64,000 bases of DNA from Parachryseolinea silvisoli (GTDB lineage Bacteria; Bacteroidota; Bacteroidia; Cytophagales; Cyclobacteriaceae), in contig NZ_JAIOAO010000001.1 in NCBI RefSeq assembly GCF_021190955.1, forward strand, positions 1,984,001 to 2,048,000, in the 5' to 3' direction. The notes below the pieces were generated by a model. The model worked only from the letters and a program-made list of their open reading frames with translations, made no database searches and was not told the origin of the DNA. Made by a program: the position numbers and the translations under genes. Shown one piece after another: positions 8,758 to 18,092 of the stretch; within the stretch, counting starts at the first letter, position 1; every line of letters starts with the position of its first letter.

Positions 8758-9839
8758 TTCTTCAGCCGCTGGATAACCTCCTTATACCTGCTGTCCAGTT
8801 CCTTCCGGACAGTTACGATATTCAGCGGCACGGTCAACGATCCCTTTTCCCAGATTCCTGATGTGTTGAGTCGGTCATCCCGATAAACCGTGTACCCCTG
8901 TCCGGCGAAAAGGTCTTTTTTAAACTCGCCGATATACTGGGCGCCATCTTTCCAGCGCACGATGCCATAGCCATGACGCTCGTTCTTTTTAAACTGCCCA
9001 CGATATTGGCTTCCATCCAAAAATATCCGCGTGCCGATGCCATCGAGTTTATCATCTAGCCATTCGCCGTCATAGATCACCACACCGTTGTAAAACAGCT
9101 TGCCAGTACCATTTTTCATATTGCGCGACCACTGCCCCTCATACTTGTTTAACCCGGCTATTTCGATGCCAAATCCGGTCCTGGCGTGATCGTGAAAGCC
9201 TCCGGTGTAGTGGCGTATCAAATTACCCTCAGCATATTCTTTTATATCGCTGCGATCATCCTCCAGTCTATCGTCGACAAACACACCAGCATACACAACA
9301 TCGAAGCTGCCGTCACGTGCCATTCCAGTCCCTCGCCCGTGCTTCACTCCCTTCACGAAGCTGCCAGTATAACAGGAGGCCGTATCGCCATATTCATAAA
9401 GGACCTCGACGCCCACCCCTTCAGGGTCGCCATTGCTGTAGTCGCCGACATACGTATACGTCAGAACATTGTTTTCCAGGCGCCTGTAACGCCCCTTCCC
9501 TTCTTCCTGACCGTTCACATAGTGTCCTTCATAGCTGCTCCCCCCCTCGTACGTATACTTTCCATAGCCATGGGTGATTCCTCTTTTCAGGGCGCCAACA
9601 TATTCCTGCCCCCGCTTTCCATTTTTGTACCAGATGAGCGTTCCCTCACCGGTGGCGTATCCATTCACGCATGCGCCCGTCCAGGTAATGCTCTCATTCT
9701 TCGCCGGGCTGGGGTTGTATACTTTGCAGCCGTCATTTGTCTGAATCCAGACCGAGTCTTTTTTCTCCTGTGCGCTGGCTTTTCCAATTGAAACCAGGGA
9801 GAACACCACCATAAATAGGAGCTTATTCCAAATAACCAT
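8754..9839 (-). CDS. Secreted MORN-repeat protein
   Basis: 361 residues. A signal peptide (VVFSLVSIGKASAQ) is followed by about ten MORN repeats of the form Y-x-G-x-x-x-x-G-x-x-x-G-x-G across residues 50-330, for example GEGTLIWYKNGKRGQEYVGA, GYGKYTYEGGSSYEGHYVNG, GTGKLFYNGVVIYDGEW and GYGIVRWKDGAQYIGEFKKD. MORN repeats form elongated beta-hairpin arrays that bind proteins or lipids. Export suggests an envelope or surface role. Its promoter may be the minus-strand TTAATTTG at 9853-9860. It converges on the peptidase gene with overlapping stops. Confidence 0.9.
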   Translation of the reverse strand: MVIWNKLLFMVVFSLVSIGKASAQEKKDSVWIQTNDGCKVYNPSPAKNESITWTGACVNGYATGEGTLIWYKNGKRGQEYVGALKRGITHGYGKYTYEGGSSYEGHYVNGQEEGKGRYRRLENNVLTYTYVGDYSNGDPEGVGVEVLYEYGDTASCYTGSFVKGVKHGRGTGMARDGSFDVVYAGVFVDDRLEDDRSDIKEYAEGNLIRHYTGGFHDHARTGFGIEIAGLNKYEGQWSRNMKNGTGKLFYNGVVIYDGEWLDDKLDGIGTRIFLDGSQYRGQFKKNERHGYGIVRWKDGAQYIGEFKKDLFAGQGYTVYRDDRLNTSGIWEKGSLTVPLNIVTVRKELDSRYKEVIQRLKN

Positions 9840-9990
9840 AGCAATATGGGCGCAAATTAATGGAATTTTGATGGTAAATTCTGAGAGATTTCTTCCGTCA
9901 CGTCAGCGATCTTTTCTTATCTCAATTTATTAAGCTCACACCGATGATCATTAAAGCAAGTTTCGGGTTTCCCTGCACTTCTCTCCTCCC

Positions 9991-9998
9991 AATCTTTG
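9991..9998 (+). promoter_or_regulatory. -7 promoter box AATCTTTG for the second SDR gene
   Basis: The same octamer as at 3499 and (minus strand) 21086. It lies 21 bp before the ATG at 10020. Confidence 0.4.
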
Positions 9999-10019
9999 CA
10001 CCGAACATTAAACAAAAAA

Positions 10020-10772
10020 ATGCAAAGATTTAAAAACAAATCCGCACTCATAACAGGCGGAACGAATGGGATAGGCTTCGCCACCGCGCAACAATTCATC
10101 CAGGAAGGCGGTAGCGTCATCATCACCGGAAGAAGTGCTGACACCGTCAATAAAGCCGTTGAAAAATTAGGGACACATGCCGCCGGCCTTGTGTCTGACG
10201 CAGGCACTATGCGAGACATACTACGGCTACAGGAACAAGTAAAACAACGAGCAAGCAGTATTGATTTACTGTTTGTTAATGCGGGTTACGGAAAGTTCGC
10301 GTCGGTTGAACATGTTGACGAAGCGCACTTTGACGAATTGTTTAATCTATTGGCAAAAGGTGTGTTTTTTACGGTGCAACAGATCCTTCCACTCATGAAA
10401 AATGGCAGCTCGATTATCTTCAACACTTCTTTCGTGACCGAAATCGGAACACCGAATTTCTCCGTGTATTCTGCCGCAAAATCGGCGGTGCAATCATTCA
10501 TCAAAACCTTCGCTGCAGAGTTTACCGAAAGAGGCATTCGTGTAAACGGCATTAGTCCAGGGCATATCAAAACAAATATTTTCAATAATACCGGGTTAAC
10601 GCGTGAACAAATTGACGGCGCTATTCAACATATTGTTCCTGCCATACCATTCAAAAGGCTGGGCGAGCCAGCCGAAATTGCCAACGCGGTATTATTTCTT
10701 GCTTCGGAAGAAGCCTCTTACATACACGGAACAGAATTAAGGGTAGACGCAGGCCTTTCAATTATCAGATAA
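10020..10772 (+). CDS. Short-chain dehydrogenase/reductase (SDR)
   Basis: 250 residues from the ATG at 10020; a TTG-initiated extension to 9996 would overlap the -7 box and is rejected. The cofactor motif TGGTNGIG lies near residues 12-19, FVNAGYG near 86-92, a catalytic Ser in FNTSFV, and the YxxxK pair in SVYSAAK near 150-156. The C-terminal GTELRVDAGLS is classical. It resembles Bacteroidota SDRs of general oxidoreductase type; the substrate is unknown. The gene stands alone, with no regulator next to it, and is not closely similar to the SDR at 5534. Confidence 0.92.
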   Translation: MQRFKNKSALITGGTNGIGFATAQQFIQEGGSVIITGRSADTVNKAVEKLGTHAAGLVSDAGTMRDILRLQEQVKQRASSIDLLFVNAGYGKFASVEHVDEAHFDELFNLLAKGVFFTVQQILPLMKNGSSIIFNTSFVTEIGTPNFSVYSAAKSAVQSFIKTFAAEFTERGIRVNGISPGHIKTNIFNNTGLTREQIDGAIQHIVPAIPFKRLGEPAEIANAVLFLASEEASYIHGTELRVDAGLSIIR

Positions 10773-10937
10773 TAAAAACGGATTAAATGCAGGAAGAGGG
10801 TTCGCGCTGTGCCCGCCAATAAGTTCAGGAACATACGGAATACCAAACATCAATGACAGGATGACTATAGGGTAAAAGATTGACGAAAGTCATCTGAGTA
10901 TTTTATACTATCTTCCGCTGCAACAACTACTATACCC

Positions 10938-12539
10938 GTGGCTATACCTTTTTTGTCCCTCCTGCGCGGATTCGCGCGCTCCGCACTGGTTGTATCCATC
11001 ATCCTGGCCGTGACCCTGGCTTGCGCCGACCGCAAATCCGTTTCCAGTGGGCCCATTGCCGAAAGGCTCGTGGCGTGCCAGGTACTGGAAGACGGGCAAC
11101 AGGGGGTTCTGACAGCGGCGCTTACGGGGAGCGACAGTTCTTCCTCGGCCATCATCGCTGCGCTGCTGCAGGTGCAGTACAAGGGGATGGGTGCCAACTA
11201 TAGCGACTGGACTACCTACACTTTGTGGGACACGGTGGGTTCTCCCGAAGCCATCGCCCGGGTTGAGAAGCTGCTGGACGGACTAATGGAGTGCCAGGTA
11301 ATCGATGACCAGCAGCGCCGAATTGTCCAATTGCAGATCGTTCCGGAGCACTTATACCATCCCGTCCAAGTGCTGACCAAGCTCAACTTCCTGGCGGCTT
11401 ACAAAGCGTATATAGCGCCGGCGCCCATGCTTGCCTTTGCCGACTCCCTGCATCGCGCGGGGATCGTACCCGACGACCGGTACGCGGCATTGAAAGGCGA
11501 CATTCGCGCCGGCAAGCTTGCGCGACACTACCAACTGCTGGACTATGTGGAGCACGGAGTCCACTTCGACCTGGCGCAGCAGTCCGGCGACCCCAGTAAA
11601 TATCTTCCCGTGATTTACAGACGCGTGGCGGACATACTTCCCGAGCTGGGGTTTACCGACTTTCAATACGAAATTATTAAAGACGAGCAAAATTCCAGTC
11701 CAGACTACGTCGCCTACAACGCCGTGGTGAGTTTCAACGTGAATGGTATACCTTACCGGCACAAAAGCTTTATCGCGCCTGAACACACCGGTAAGCGCCA
11801 TGGATACCTCGGTTATATCGATGAGCACGCGTTCTATCAGATCTTCAACCAGGTGCTCGCGGATCACCGGTCTCCATACCGGCTCCACCTGGTACCGGCC
11901 TTGATGCAATACTTTCCCGGAAACTATCAGTATTTCGGGATTATCGCCCTGACGCAGACGCAAACCTCTGTGATCCCCGGTGGTACCTCGTTGTTCGGAA
12001 TCGTCCAGGAGGAATCGTTCGAGCATGCGCTTACAGCGGATGACATCAATCAGGCCATTCACACGTTTCGACAGACTGGGCTGCTCTCGCATCTTACGTC
12101 GGCGCAAGTAGACAGCGCGGTCGCCGATCGTCCCATGAAGATCGGGGAACTCTTGCTTTCCCTGCCCGGTGTGGTCTTTGCCTTTGATGCGGAGCTGAAT
12201 AACCTGGAGCATCCTTACGAAGAAATTTTACAATCCTTCGCGCGCATTTCGCATGGTGTCTTTCATCCGACGAATATCCAGGATGATTTCGACCTGGATC
12301 ACACGCACGGCGAGGTGACGTTCCAGCTCGCCGGAAAGAAATACAGCCACCGTTTCGGCATCGAAGGAGACTGGGTAGACCCTGGTTTTCTGACGTATGT
12401 GTTCGGCTTGCCCGCCGAGCTTAAACTTGCCGGCCGGTTCTACTCGTTTCCCGGTGATGGGCAAGTGGCACATTTTATTTATCTGACGCCACCCCAGGCG
12501 CTGGTACTGAAGGAAAGGTATAAACTCGACCTGAAGTAA
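10938..12539 (+). CDS. Hypothetical exported protein with an internally duplicated domain
   Basis: 533 residues from a GTG start; family not recognised. The N-terminus is hydrophobic and ends at TLAC29, a weak lipobox, so it may be a lipoprotein. Two copies of the same unit are visible: residues about 190-345 and 395-530. Matching landmarks are VHFDLAQQ/VFAFDAEL, PSKYLPVIYRRVADILP/PYEEILQSFARISHG, VSFNVNGIPYRHKSF/VTFQLAGKKYSHRF, then FPGNYQYFGIIALTQTQTSVI/FPGDGQVAHFIYLTPPQALVL. The helical stretches before each copy also resemble each other (DSLHRAGI; HTFRQTGL). No catalytic motif is apparent. It is flanked by unrelated monocistronic genes. Confidence 0.75.
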   Translation: MAIPFLSLLRGFARSALVVSIILAVTLACADRKSVSSGPIAERLVACQVLEDGQQGVLTAALTGSDSSSSAIIAALLQVQYKGMGANYSDWTTYTLWDTVGSPEAIARVEKLLDGLMECQVIDDQQRRIVQLQIVPEHLYHPVQVLTKLNFLAAYKAYIAPAPMLAFADSLHRAGIVPDDRYAALKGDIRAGKLARHYQLLDYVEHGVHFDLAQQSGDPSKYLPVIYRRVADILPELGFTDFQYEIIKDEQNSSPDYVAYNAVVSFNVNGIPYRHKSFIAPEHTGKRHGYLGYIDEHAFYQIFNQVLADHRSPYRLHLVPALMQYFPGNYQYFGIIALTQTQTSVIPGGTSLFGIVQEESFEHALTADDINQAIHTFRQTGLLSHLTSAQVDSAVADRPMKIGELLLSLPGVVFAFDAELNNLEHPYEEILQSFARISHGVFHPTNIQDDFDLDHTHGEVTFQLAGKKYSHRFGIEGDWVDPGFLTYVFGLPAELKLAGRFYSFPGDGQVAHFIYLTPPQALVLKERYKLDLK

Positions 12540-12570
12540 ACCTTGGGTGGGCGTCCGACGGCATTTCTCT

Positions 12571-12598
12571 ATCAGCTGATCGCACTATAGATATAGTG
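12571..12598. promoter_or_regulatory. Two adjacent perfect palindromes
   Basis: ATCAGCTGAT (12571-12580) is followed 2 bp later by CACTATA-GA-TATAGTG (12583-12598). They lie about 30 bp past the preceding stop and 90 bp before the Ycf48-like start. No T-run follows, so they look more like protein-binding sites than a terminator. Confidence 0.3.
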
Positions 12599-12689
12599 TA
12601 TTATTTACTAGTGAAGATCAAATTATCATCATCAAAAATTGATTTAAAATACAGGATCCATTAGTTTAGTGATTACATTACCCCAAAAT

Positions 12690-13817
12690 ATGAGATCCAT
12701 CGTTAAACTTGTAATTTGTATAATCGCTTTATCCAGCTGTGCCAATGATCCCACGCCACAGAAAGACGTTGACTGGAAAAAAATTGATCTTAAAACGACC
12801 ACTGATCTTCAGAAAGTCTTCTTCGTAAATAGCAGCGTTGGTTTCATTGGTGGTACCCAACGGGCAACGTTGTCAGCATTTACCAATAAAAACATTGATG
12901 GCGGCTACTTTGAATATGTGGAATCCGTACACATCAATACAGACTCTGTCAAATATTTATACAAGACATTCTCCGCCAATAATCCCGAACCAACGTTGTT
13001 TATTACCAGAGACGGGGGCAACAGCTGGACAAGTTTAGCAACCCCTTTTGTCTCCAGTATTACCGATATTTTTTTCCTCGATGAGCTGGTTGGCTATGTG
13101 GCCACCGAGTACGAAGGAGTTCATAAGACAACGGATGGTGGCAAGACCTGGAAAAGCGTTATTTCAAACATTGGTTTTTTAGGAAATCAAAGGATCGTTG
13201 AAAATCCATTTAACGAAGTTTATTTCCTTAGCAAGATGGAAGGTTTTGCTTTCAAGCAGTACAATAATATTGTTGTAAAAACTATTGACGGAGGTGCGAG
13301 CTGGACCGTCGTCTCATCTTTCGATTTAAAGTATGTGAACGGAGGCGGGTTAAAAAGTATGACTTTTCCGTTCGACAATCTTACTGGTTACGGTGTAGGA
13401 AATTCTCACCTTGTTAAAACCGTGAATGGAGGTCTGAGCTGGGATACGCTGCATTTTAAACTACCAGCGTTCCTGGACCAAAATATTCTTTCTAATATTC
13501 AGGACCTTTCTTTTTTGGACGAAAATATAGCTTTTATGATTTGCGGGGGTATTGCTTATATCAGTAGAGACGGTGCAGTAAATTGGGAACGCATTGATTT
13601 TTCCTCAGGCGATCGAATTCAGGCCATCAATGAAAATGAGTGTTATGTATTGTCTCATGGCAATCCACCAATAGCCTTTGCGAATGTTTCGAGCGGGAAA
13701 TATGCATCGATGACTATAGACCGCGGTGAAACTCAGATCAACGATTGGTTTTTCGCGGATGGTAAGGGATTCGCTGTGGGACCAAATGGACTTCTCTTAA
13801 AGTATGAAAGGAATTAG
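12690..13817 (+). CDS. Ycf48-like / BNR-repeat beta-propeller lipoprotein
   Basis: 375 residues from the ATG at 12690; the frame also allows a GTG at 12669 but ATG gives a clean lipoprotein signal ending IALSSC. At least three Asp-box/BNR motifs are present: TRDGGNSWTSL, TTDGGKTWKSV and TIDGGASWTVV, plus TVNGGLSWDTL, each preceded by strands of a beta-propeller. Ycf48-type proteins are assembly or sensing factors; in Bacteroidota they are common surface lipoproteins of unknown role. The gene is more A+T-rich than its neighbours, which may mark horizontal acquisition. A bidirectional terminator follows. Confidence 0.85.
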   Translation: MRSIVKLVICIIALSSCANDPTPQKDVDWKKIDLKTTTDLQKVFFVNSSVGFIGGTQRATLSAFTNKNIDGGYFEYVESVHINTDSVKYLYKTFSANNPEPTLFITRDGGNSWTSLATPFVSSITDIFFLDELVGYVATEYEGVHKTTDGGKTWKSVISNIGFLGNQRIVENPFNEVYFLSKMEGFAFKQYNNIVVKTIDGGASWTVVSSFDLKYVNGGGLKSMTFPFDNLTGYGVGNSHLVKTVNGGLSWDTLHFKLPAFLDQNILSNIQDLSFLDENIAFMICGGIAYISRDGAVNWERIDFSSGDRIQAINENECYVLSHGNPPIAFANVSSGKYASMTIDRGETQINDWFFADGKGFAVGPNGLLLKYERN

Positions 13818-13860
13818 CTGGGTGACGAAATTTTGAAGGATCGAAGCAGTCACTAAGCAA

Positions 13861-13895
13861 AACACCCCATAAACAATTTGTTTATGGGGTGTTTT
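13861..13895. terminator. Bidirectional Rho-independent terminator
   Basis: AACACCCCATAAAC (13861-13874) pairs with GTTTATGGGGTGTT around a 5-nt loop and is followed by T residues. It lies between convergent genes (stop at 13817 plus, stop at 13974 minus). Confidence 0.9.
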
Positions 13896-13973
13896 TTCAA
13901 GAAGAGACTTTTGAGACGGCCACGCTGTTCGTGTATTTGCTTCGGTCGTGATAGTTTCGTATCGCGGTTCTCC

Positions 13974-16900
13974 TTAAAACGTATACCGTGCGCCCAACTG
14001 GACCTGGAACGGGTTGCCCGACGGCGTTATTACCCCGGCGTTGGCATTGACGTTGTAGTTAAAATTGCGGGTATCCGCATCGAATCCCGTGACAGTATAG
14101 AGGTTTTGTTTGCCCAGTGTTTTGGTGGTGCCCCAATCTTTCTTCAGCATGTTGGCGACATTAAAGATATCGGCCGACAGTTCCAGCGCCTGCGTGCGGA
14201 AAAGTTTGAAGCGTTTGCCGATGCGCAGGTCCCACACACCATAAAATCCATTTTCGCCACCGTTACGCTCGGCGATCTTGCCCGCGCTGTTGCGGATATA
14301 GTCTTTCAGGCTTCCGTCCGCTTTGGGATTGGCCAGGATGGCATTGATGGCGGTGCGATACTTTTCTGCTACGGCAGGATCGTTGGGATCGAACACATAG
14401 GCCAGGTCGTTGGAGTCGACGAAGTCGCCGTTGGGGTTTCCGGAAACTGCCAGCGAATACCGTGTGCCGCCGATGCCCGAGTAGCGAACCCCGACGCTGA
14501 CGCCGTAGAAGGTGGGCAGGGTTCCGTAGAATACAACCTTGTTTCGGAACTGGTTGTCGGAGTAGGTCATGCGGCTCAGGTCGCGGGGATCGTCCTTCAC
14601 CATGAGCGACAGCGTAGCGGAGTTGGCCACGTTGCCATTGTAGGAAGTATTGTCCCGGATATCGGACCAGGTATAGCTGACGGTTATCTCGCCATCTTTA
14701 AAATAGCGGAAGGTGGCGTCGGCTACGGCCGCAAAGTGGTTTACTTTACCCTCGCTGGTTAGCTCGAGCACGCGCCCTACGCGGGTTGTCTTACGACCAT
14801 TCATCCAGTTGGTGGCGCCATTCGTTGTGGTGATAGACTCAGCCGGCACATACACCGCACGTCCGCCTTCGTTGCTGAGGGTAAAGAACGGGTTGTCGGC
14901 CATGTTGCGGTCGACGTACATATAGTTGTTACGCCCGAGGCTCATGAAGCCGCTGATGCCCATCTTCAAGCGATCGTTGAAAATGCGGTTGTACGACAGA
15001 TTCGCTTTATAGATGACGGGCACCCTGGCGTCTTTGCCGTTGGTGTTGATGGTGGCGAGAGCGGGTACACCGGCGTCAAATAATTCGCGGCCGGGCGCGG
15101 TGGAAGGATCCTCGCGGTAGCCCGGGAAATTCGGTGCCGGCACGAGCGCTCCCTGCACATCGACGGAGAGTACCTTCGTACCATCAAACAACATGTTGTT
15201 GATCATGGCATAGTTGTTAATGTCTGAGCCGAAGATGCCCGCTCCGAGCCGCACAAAATCGCGTTGCCGCTGGTTGACATCCCAGGTGAATTGCACGCGG
15301 GGCTGTACCTGGAAGGTAGACAGTCCGTTGTCGGTGCGCAGGCCCAGTTCCTCGTATACCACGGGGTTAAAGTTGGCCTTGTCCATGTAGCTGGAATAAT
15401 CGGCACGGACGCCGAGCATCATGTCGAGCCCGGGCGCCAGGCCTGTCTGCAGCTGGGCGTATAACGCGGTGTTGAGAATATTTTGCTGCACGCTGTGGTC
15501 GTCGGACAGGGCGATCTCGCGGGCATAGCGATAGGGTGTGGCGTTTGCGAAATTCTCCATGCCGGTAAAGTAAAAGCGACCGTTCATCTCGCTGCCGTAG
15601 AGCGAATTGAGGTGGCTATACATCAGGTCGGCGCCGAAGGTAAAGTTGATCTTGTCGGTTGTATAATAAACGTTGTCCACGAGCTGCACCACATGGTTGT
15701 AAAAATGCTCGGGGGAAAAACGTTGTCCGCCCAGCTGAATGGTGGTGAACACAGTCTTATCGCCGATGGTAGAGCCCACGTTCTGCACGATGGCACGCGG
15801 TATATTCGCGCCGGGCAGCTGATCGCCGGGCGAAGATTCTTCGAGGGTGTACAGGTGCTGCAGCTTCAGCTCGTTGGTGAACCGCGGGGTTACCGCACTG
15901 CGCAGAGTGGCGAGGATGCTGTTATCGATGGACTTTACATTGCCGTATACCTCAAACATATTGATGGCACTGTTGTCGTCCAGGCCGAGGTTGTTCATGT
16001 CGTACACAAAGTTGTCGCGTATGGTGAGCAGGTTGTTTTTATTGATCTGCCAGTCGACGCGTGCAAAGACGGCATCGGTACCGCGCTTTTTATCGAACGA
16101 TCCGAACTGCGGCGAGTTGGCCACGCCGTATTGCTCCCGTGCAATGCCCAGGAACTGATCTAATGTAGCCTGTGTGATGTTCAACCGCGCCTCGTCAGCA
16201 GGCGACTGGATGTCGGCAATCTGCAGGGGCCGGGCATCAGCTTGGTGGTCCCATACAACAAAAAAATGTGCTTTGTCTTTTACAATCGGTCCTCCGAGGG
16301 TAAAGCCATATTGATAGGTGGAGAACTCGACATCTCTTTTATTGCCGCGGATATCGTATTTGCTGGAGAGTCCGTTTGTACGCATGTAGGTAAAGGCGCT
16401 GCCGGAGAACGTATTGGTTCCCGACTTGGTGACCGTACTGACAGTACCACCCCCACTGCGGCCATAGGTAACATCGTACTGATTGGTGACCACGTTGAAC
16501 TCGCGCACCGCTTCCATGGAAATAGCGTACGGTCCACCGTTGCGGTTGGTGGTGCCGCCGGAGGTTGGGTTCTTGGCGGTCATGCCATCGATGGTAAAGT
16601 TTACGGACGATGCCAGCTGCCCCGAAATATTTCCGCCCCGGCTGAGCGGAGACAGGTCTATTAAGGTGGTAAAGTTTCTGCCGTTTACGGGTAATTTGGC
16701 AATGTCGCGGGCTGTTACAGAAGTAGATGCCCCAAAATTGCCGACTTGGTTTTGCAGGGAAGAGGCGTTTACTTCTACCGTCGCCAATGCTTCCGTTGCG
16801 GGATTCATCTTCATATCGATGTGCAGGATGTCGCTTTGGTTCAGCATATAGCCGGTGCGCTTTTCGGTGCCGAAACCGATGGACGAAATGCTGACGGAAT

Positions 16901-17141
16901 ACGGTCCGCCGAGGGGAAGCTGTTTCAGCGTAAACTCACCGTTCACGTTGGTGACGGTACCGGTAGAAAAACCGGTCGATTCATTTTTCACCAGAATGGT
17001 CGCTCCGGGCAGGGCACCTCCGGCATCATCAGTTATAACACCCGTGATGGAGGCGTTTGTTGTTTGTGCTTTTGCCGGTGGTAATACCAGTGCGCATGTT
17101 GCCAGTGCAACTAGTAGAGACAGAATACGGTGTATCATCAT
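13974..17141 (-). CDS. Oar-like TonB-dependent receptor with carboxypeptidase-regulatory domain
   Basis: 1055 residues. A signal peptide ends near 26 (PPAKAQ). A carboxypeptidase-regulatory-like domain follows (about 30-110, with TGVITDDAGGALPGATILVK). The plug begins near residue 120 and contains RDIAKLPVNGRNFTTLIDLSP and the Oar-type segment EAVREFNVVTNQYDVTYGRS; GGTVSTVTKSGTN and GGPIVKDKAHFFV are also Oar hallmarks. The C-terminus ends in aromatic GARYTF, typical of outer-membrane barrels. No SusD gene is adjacent, as expected for the Oar/OmpA-related group, whose substrates are poorly known. A minus-strand TACTTTCG box lies about 30 bp upstream. Confidence 0.93.
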   Translation of the reverse strand: MMIHRILSLLVALATCALVLPPAKAQTTNASITGVITDDAGGALPGATILVKNESTGFSTGTVTNVNGEFTLKQLPLGGPYSVSISSIGFGTEKRTGYMLNQSDILHIDMKMNPATEALATVEVNASSLQNQVGNFGASTSVTARDIAKLPVNGRNFTTLIDLSPLSRGGNISGQLASSVNFTIDGMTAKNPTSGGTTNRNGGPYAISMEAVREFNVVTNQYDVTYGRSGGGTVSTVTKSGTNTFSGSAFTYMRTNGLSSKYDIRGNKRDVEFSTYQYGFTLGGPIVKDKAHFFVVWDHQADARPLQIADIQSPADEARLNITQATLDQFLGIAREQYGVANSPQFGSFDKKRGTDAVFARVDWQINKNNLLTIRDNFVYDMNNLGLDDNSAINMFEVYGNVKSIDNSILATLRSAVTPRFTNELKLQHLYTLEESSPGDQLPGANIPRAIVQNVGSTIGDKTVFTTIQLGGQRFSPEHFYNHVVQLVDNVYYTTDKINFTFGADLMYSHLNSLYGSEMNGRFYFTGMENFANATPYRYAREIALSDDHSVQQNILNTALYAQLQTGLAPGLDMMLGVRADYSSYMDKANFNPVVYEELGLRTDNGLSTFQVQPRVQFTWDVNQRQRDFVRLGAGIFGSDINNYAMINNMLFDGTKVLSVDVQGALVPAPNFPGYREDPSTAPGRELFDAGVPALATINTNGKDARVPVIYKANLSYNRIFNDRLKMGISGFMSLGRNNYMYVDRNMADNPFFTLSNEGGRAVYVPAESITTTNGATNWMNGRKTTRVGRVLELTSEGKVNHFAAVADATFRYFKDGEITVSYTWSDIRDNTSYNGNVANSATLSLMVKDDPRDLSRMTYSDNQFRNKVVFYGTLPTFYGVSVGVRYSGIGGTRYSLAVSGNPNGDFVDSNDLAYVFDPNDPAVAEKYRTAINAILANPKADGSLKDYIRNSAGKIAERNGGENGFYGVWDLRIGKRFKLFRTQALELSADIFNVANMLKKDWGTTKTLGKQNLYTVTGFDADTRNFNYNVNANAGVITPSGNPFQVQLGARYTF

Positions 17142-17425
17142 GATCCTTGGGGGCTTGAAGGGCCGAAAGTAGAATCATCAGATTACAGCACGGTCAGTTC
17201 TGTATTAAGAATTAGTGAAATCTGCCAACGCCTGAACAACTGTTTATTCTCTTGTACACATCGGAGTGGCTAGTGTAAATGTTTCGCAAACGCTGTCGGA
17301 AAAAATATTCCTCATTTCGCTACTACCGAAGCCATCCGTTTTGGCTGTATGGACGATAGTATACTTCGGTTAAAGATTAACGTAGGGATAACGTGTGGCC
17401 GCGACCCGAAGCGCCGAACGATGAC

Positions 17426-17746
17426 TCAATCAGTTGTCAAAAAGTGAACCGGTAGCGCTTCCAGATCCAGGTCTACGATTTTTGCCTTTGCATTCAATGG
17501 AAAACCAAATACCTTCGGGCGAGTGCTGAGGTTCAATCCTTTTCTGGAGAACGTATCCGTCAAAAATAGTTCTACGTCATTTCCAAAAACGTTGCGCATA
17601 CCAGCATATCGATCGTCGAGGATATTGAAGTAATACCTGGGGTAGCCATTCTCAAAGATAATCCATGCGCCATATTCAAAATCGGACAAGCGATATTGAT
17701 GCTTTTTGCTAAATAAAACAGGTATTTTTTCGACGCTGACGATCAT
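17426..17746 (-). CDS. Hypothetical protein, 106 aa
   Basis: Not recognised. It is rich in aromatic residues in the middle (YGAWIIFENGYPRYYFNILDD) and has no signal peptide, membrane helix or repeat. It lies alone on the minus strand between the Oar-like receptor and the PNPOx-like gene, downstream (on its strand) of the attC-like hairpin. Coding status rests on length, composition and an ATG start. Confidence 0.55.
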   Translation of the reverse strand: MIVSVEKIPVLFSKKHQYRLSDFEYGAWIIFENGYPRYYFNILDDRYAGMRNVFGNDVELFLTDTFSRKGLNLSTRPKVFGFPLNAKAKIVDLDLEALPVHFLTTD

Positions 17747-18092
17747 ACTTCTTCGGGAACAATAGTTACCGTTTTAAGATATCAAAATTTTTGAACATGG
17801 CGACGTTGATTTAGCTACGAGACCACCATTGGCGAAAAAAATGGACACTTCTTATTTTGCTTCGCGGACATACCGTTGTAGAAATCCCCCCTCTCTCGAA
17901 ATTATATTCTATCGAACAACGCAAAATGTCTAACAACGGAGCTTATACGAGCGCTTTTTCGCTTCGCTTGTTAAACAAAACAGGGTTGCACGGTTGCTGA
18001 CAAAGGGTTCTTCTGATGTTGAGGGCACGGGTATTTCACACCCTGTTCATGGGTACGATTTTAAAGCTCATGAAGCAAAAAACACATCCGCC
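17747..18092. other. Gene-free region with an attC-like hairpin
   Basis: About 345 bp between divergent genes with no credible coding frame. An open frame continues upstream of the PNPOx-like start to 17994, but that part has no family match. It contains the hairpin at 17928-17976. Confidence 0.5.
17928..17976 (+). repeat. attC-like hairpin
   Basis: The ends GTCTAAC (17928-17934) and GTTAAAC (17970-17976) fit the integron core-site consensuses RYYYAAC and GTTRRRY. The arms fold into about 15 bp: GTCTAACAA with TTGTTAAAC (one C-A mismatch), then CGGAGC with GCTTCG, leaving one extrahelical C on the 3' strand. At 49 bp it is short for an attC site. No integrase gene is present in the window. 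A plain intergenic hairpin remains possible. Confidence 0.3.

Noticed and set aside
11352-12212. 286-codon minus-strand open frame
   Set aside because: Antisense to the duplicated-domain gene, whose internal repeat shows that the plus frame is the real one.
17747-18092. Integron gene cassette around the attC-like hairpin
   Set aside because: No integrase and no second attC-like site was seen flanking the neighbouring genes, so only the hairpin itself is reported.
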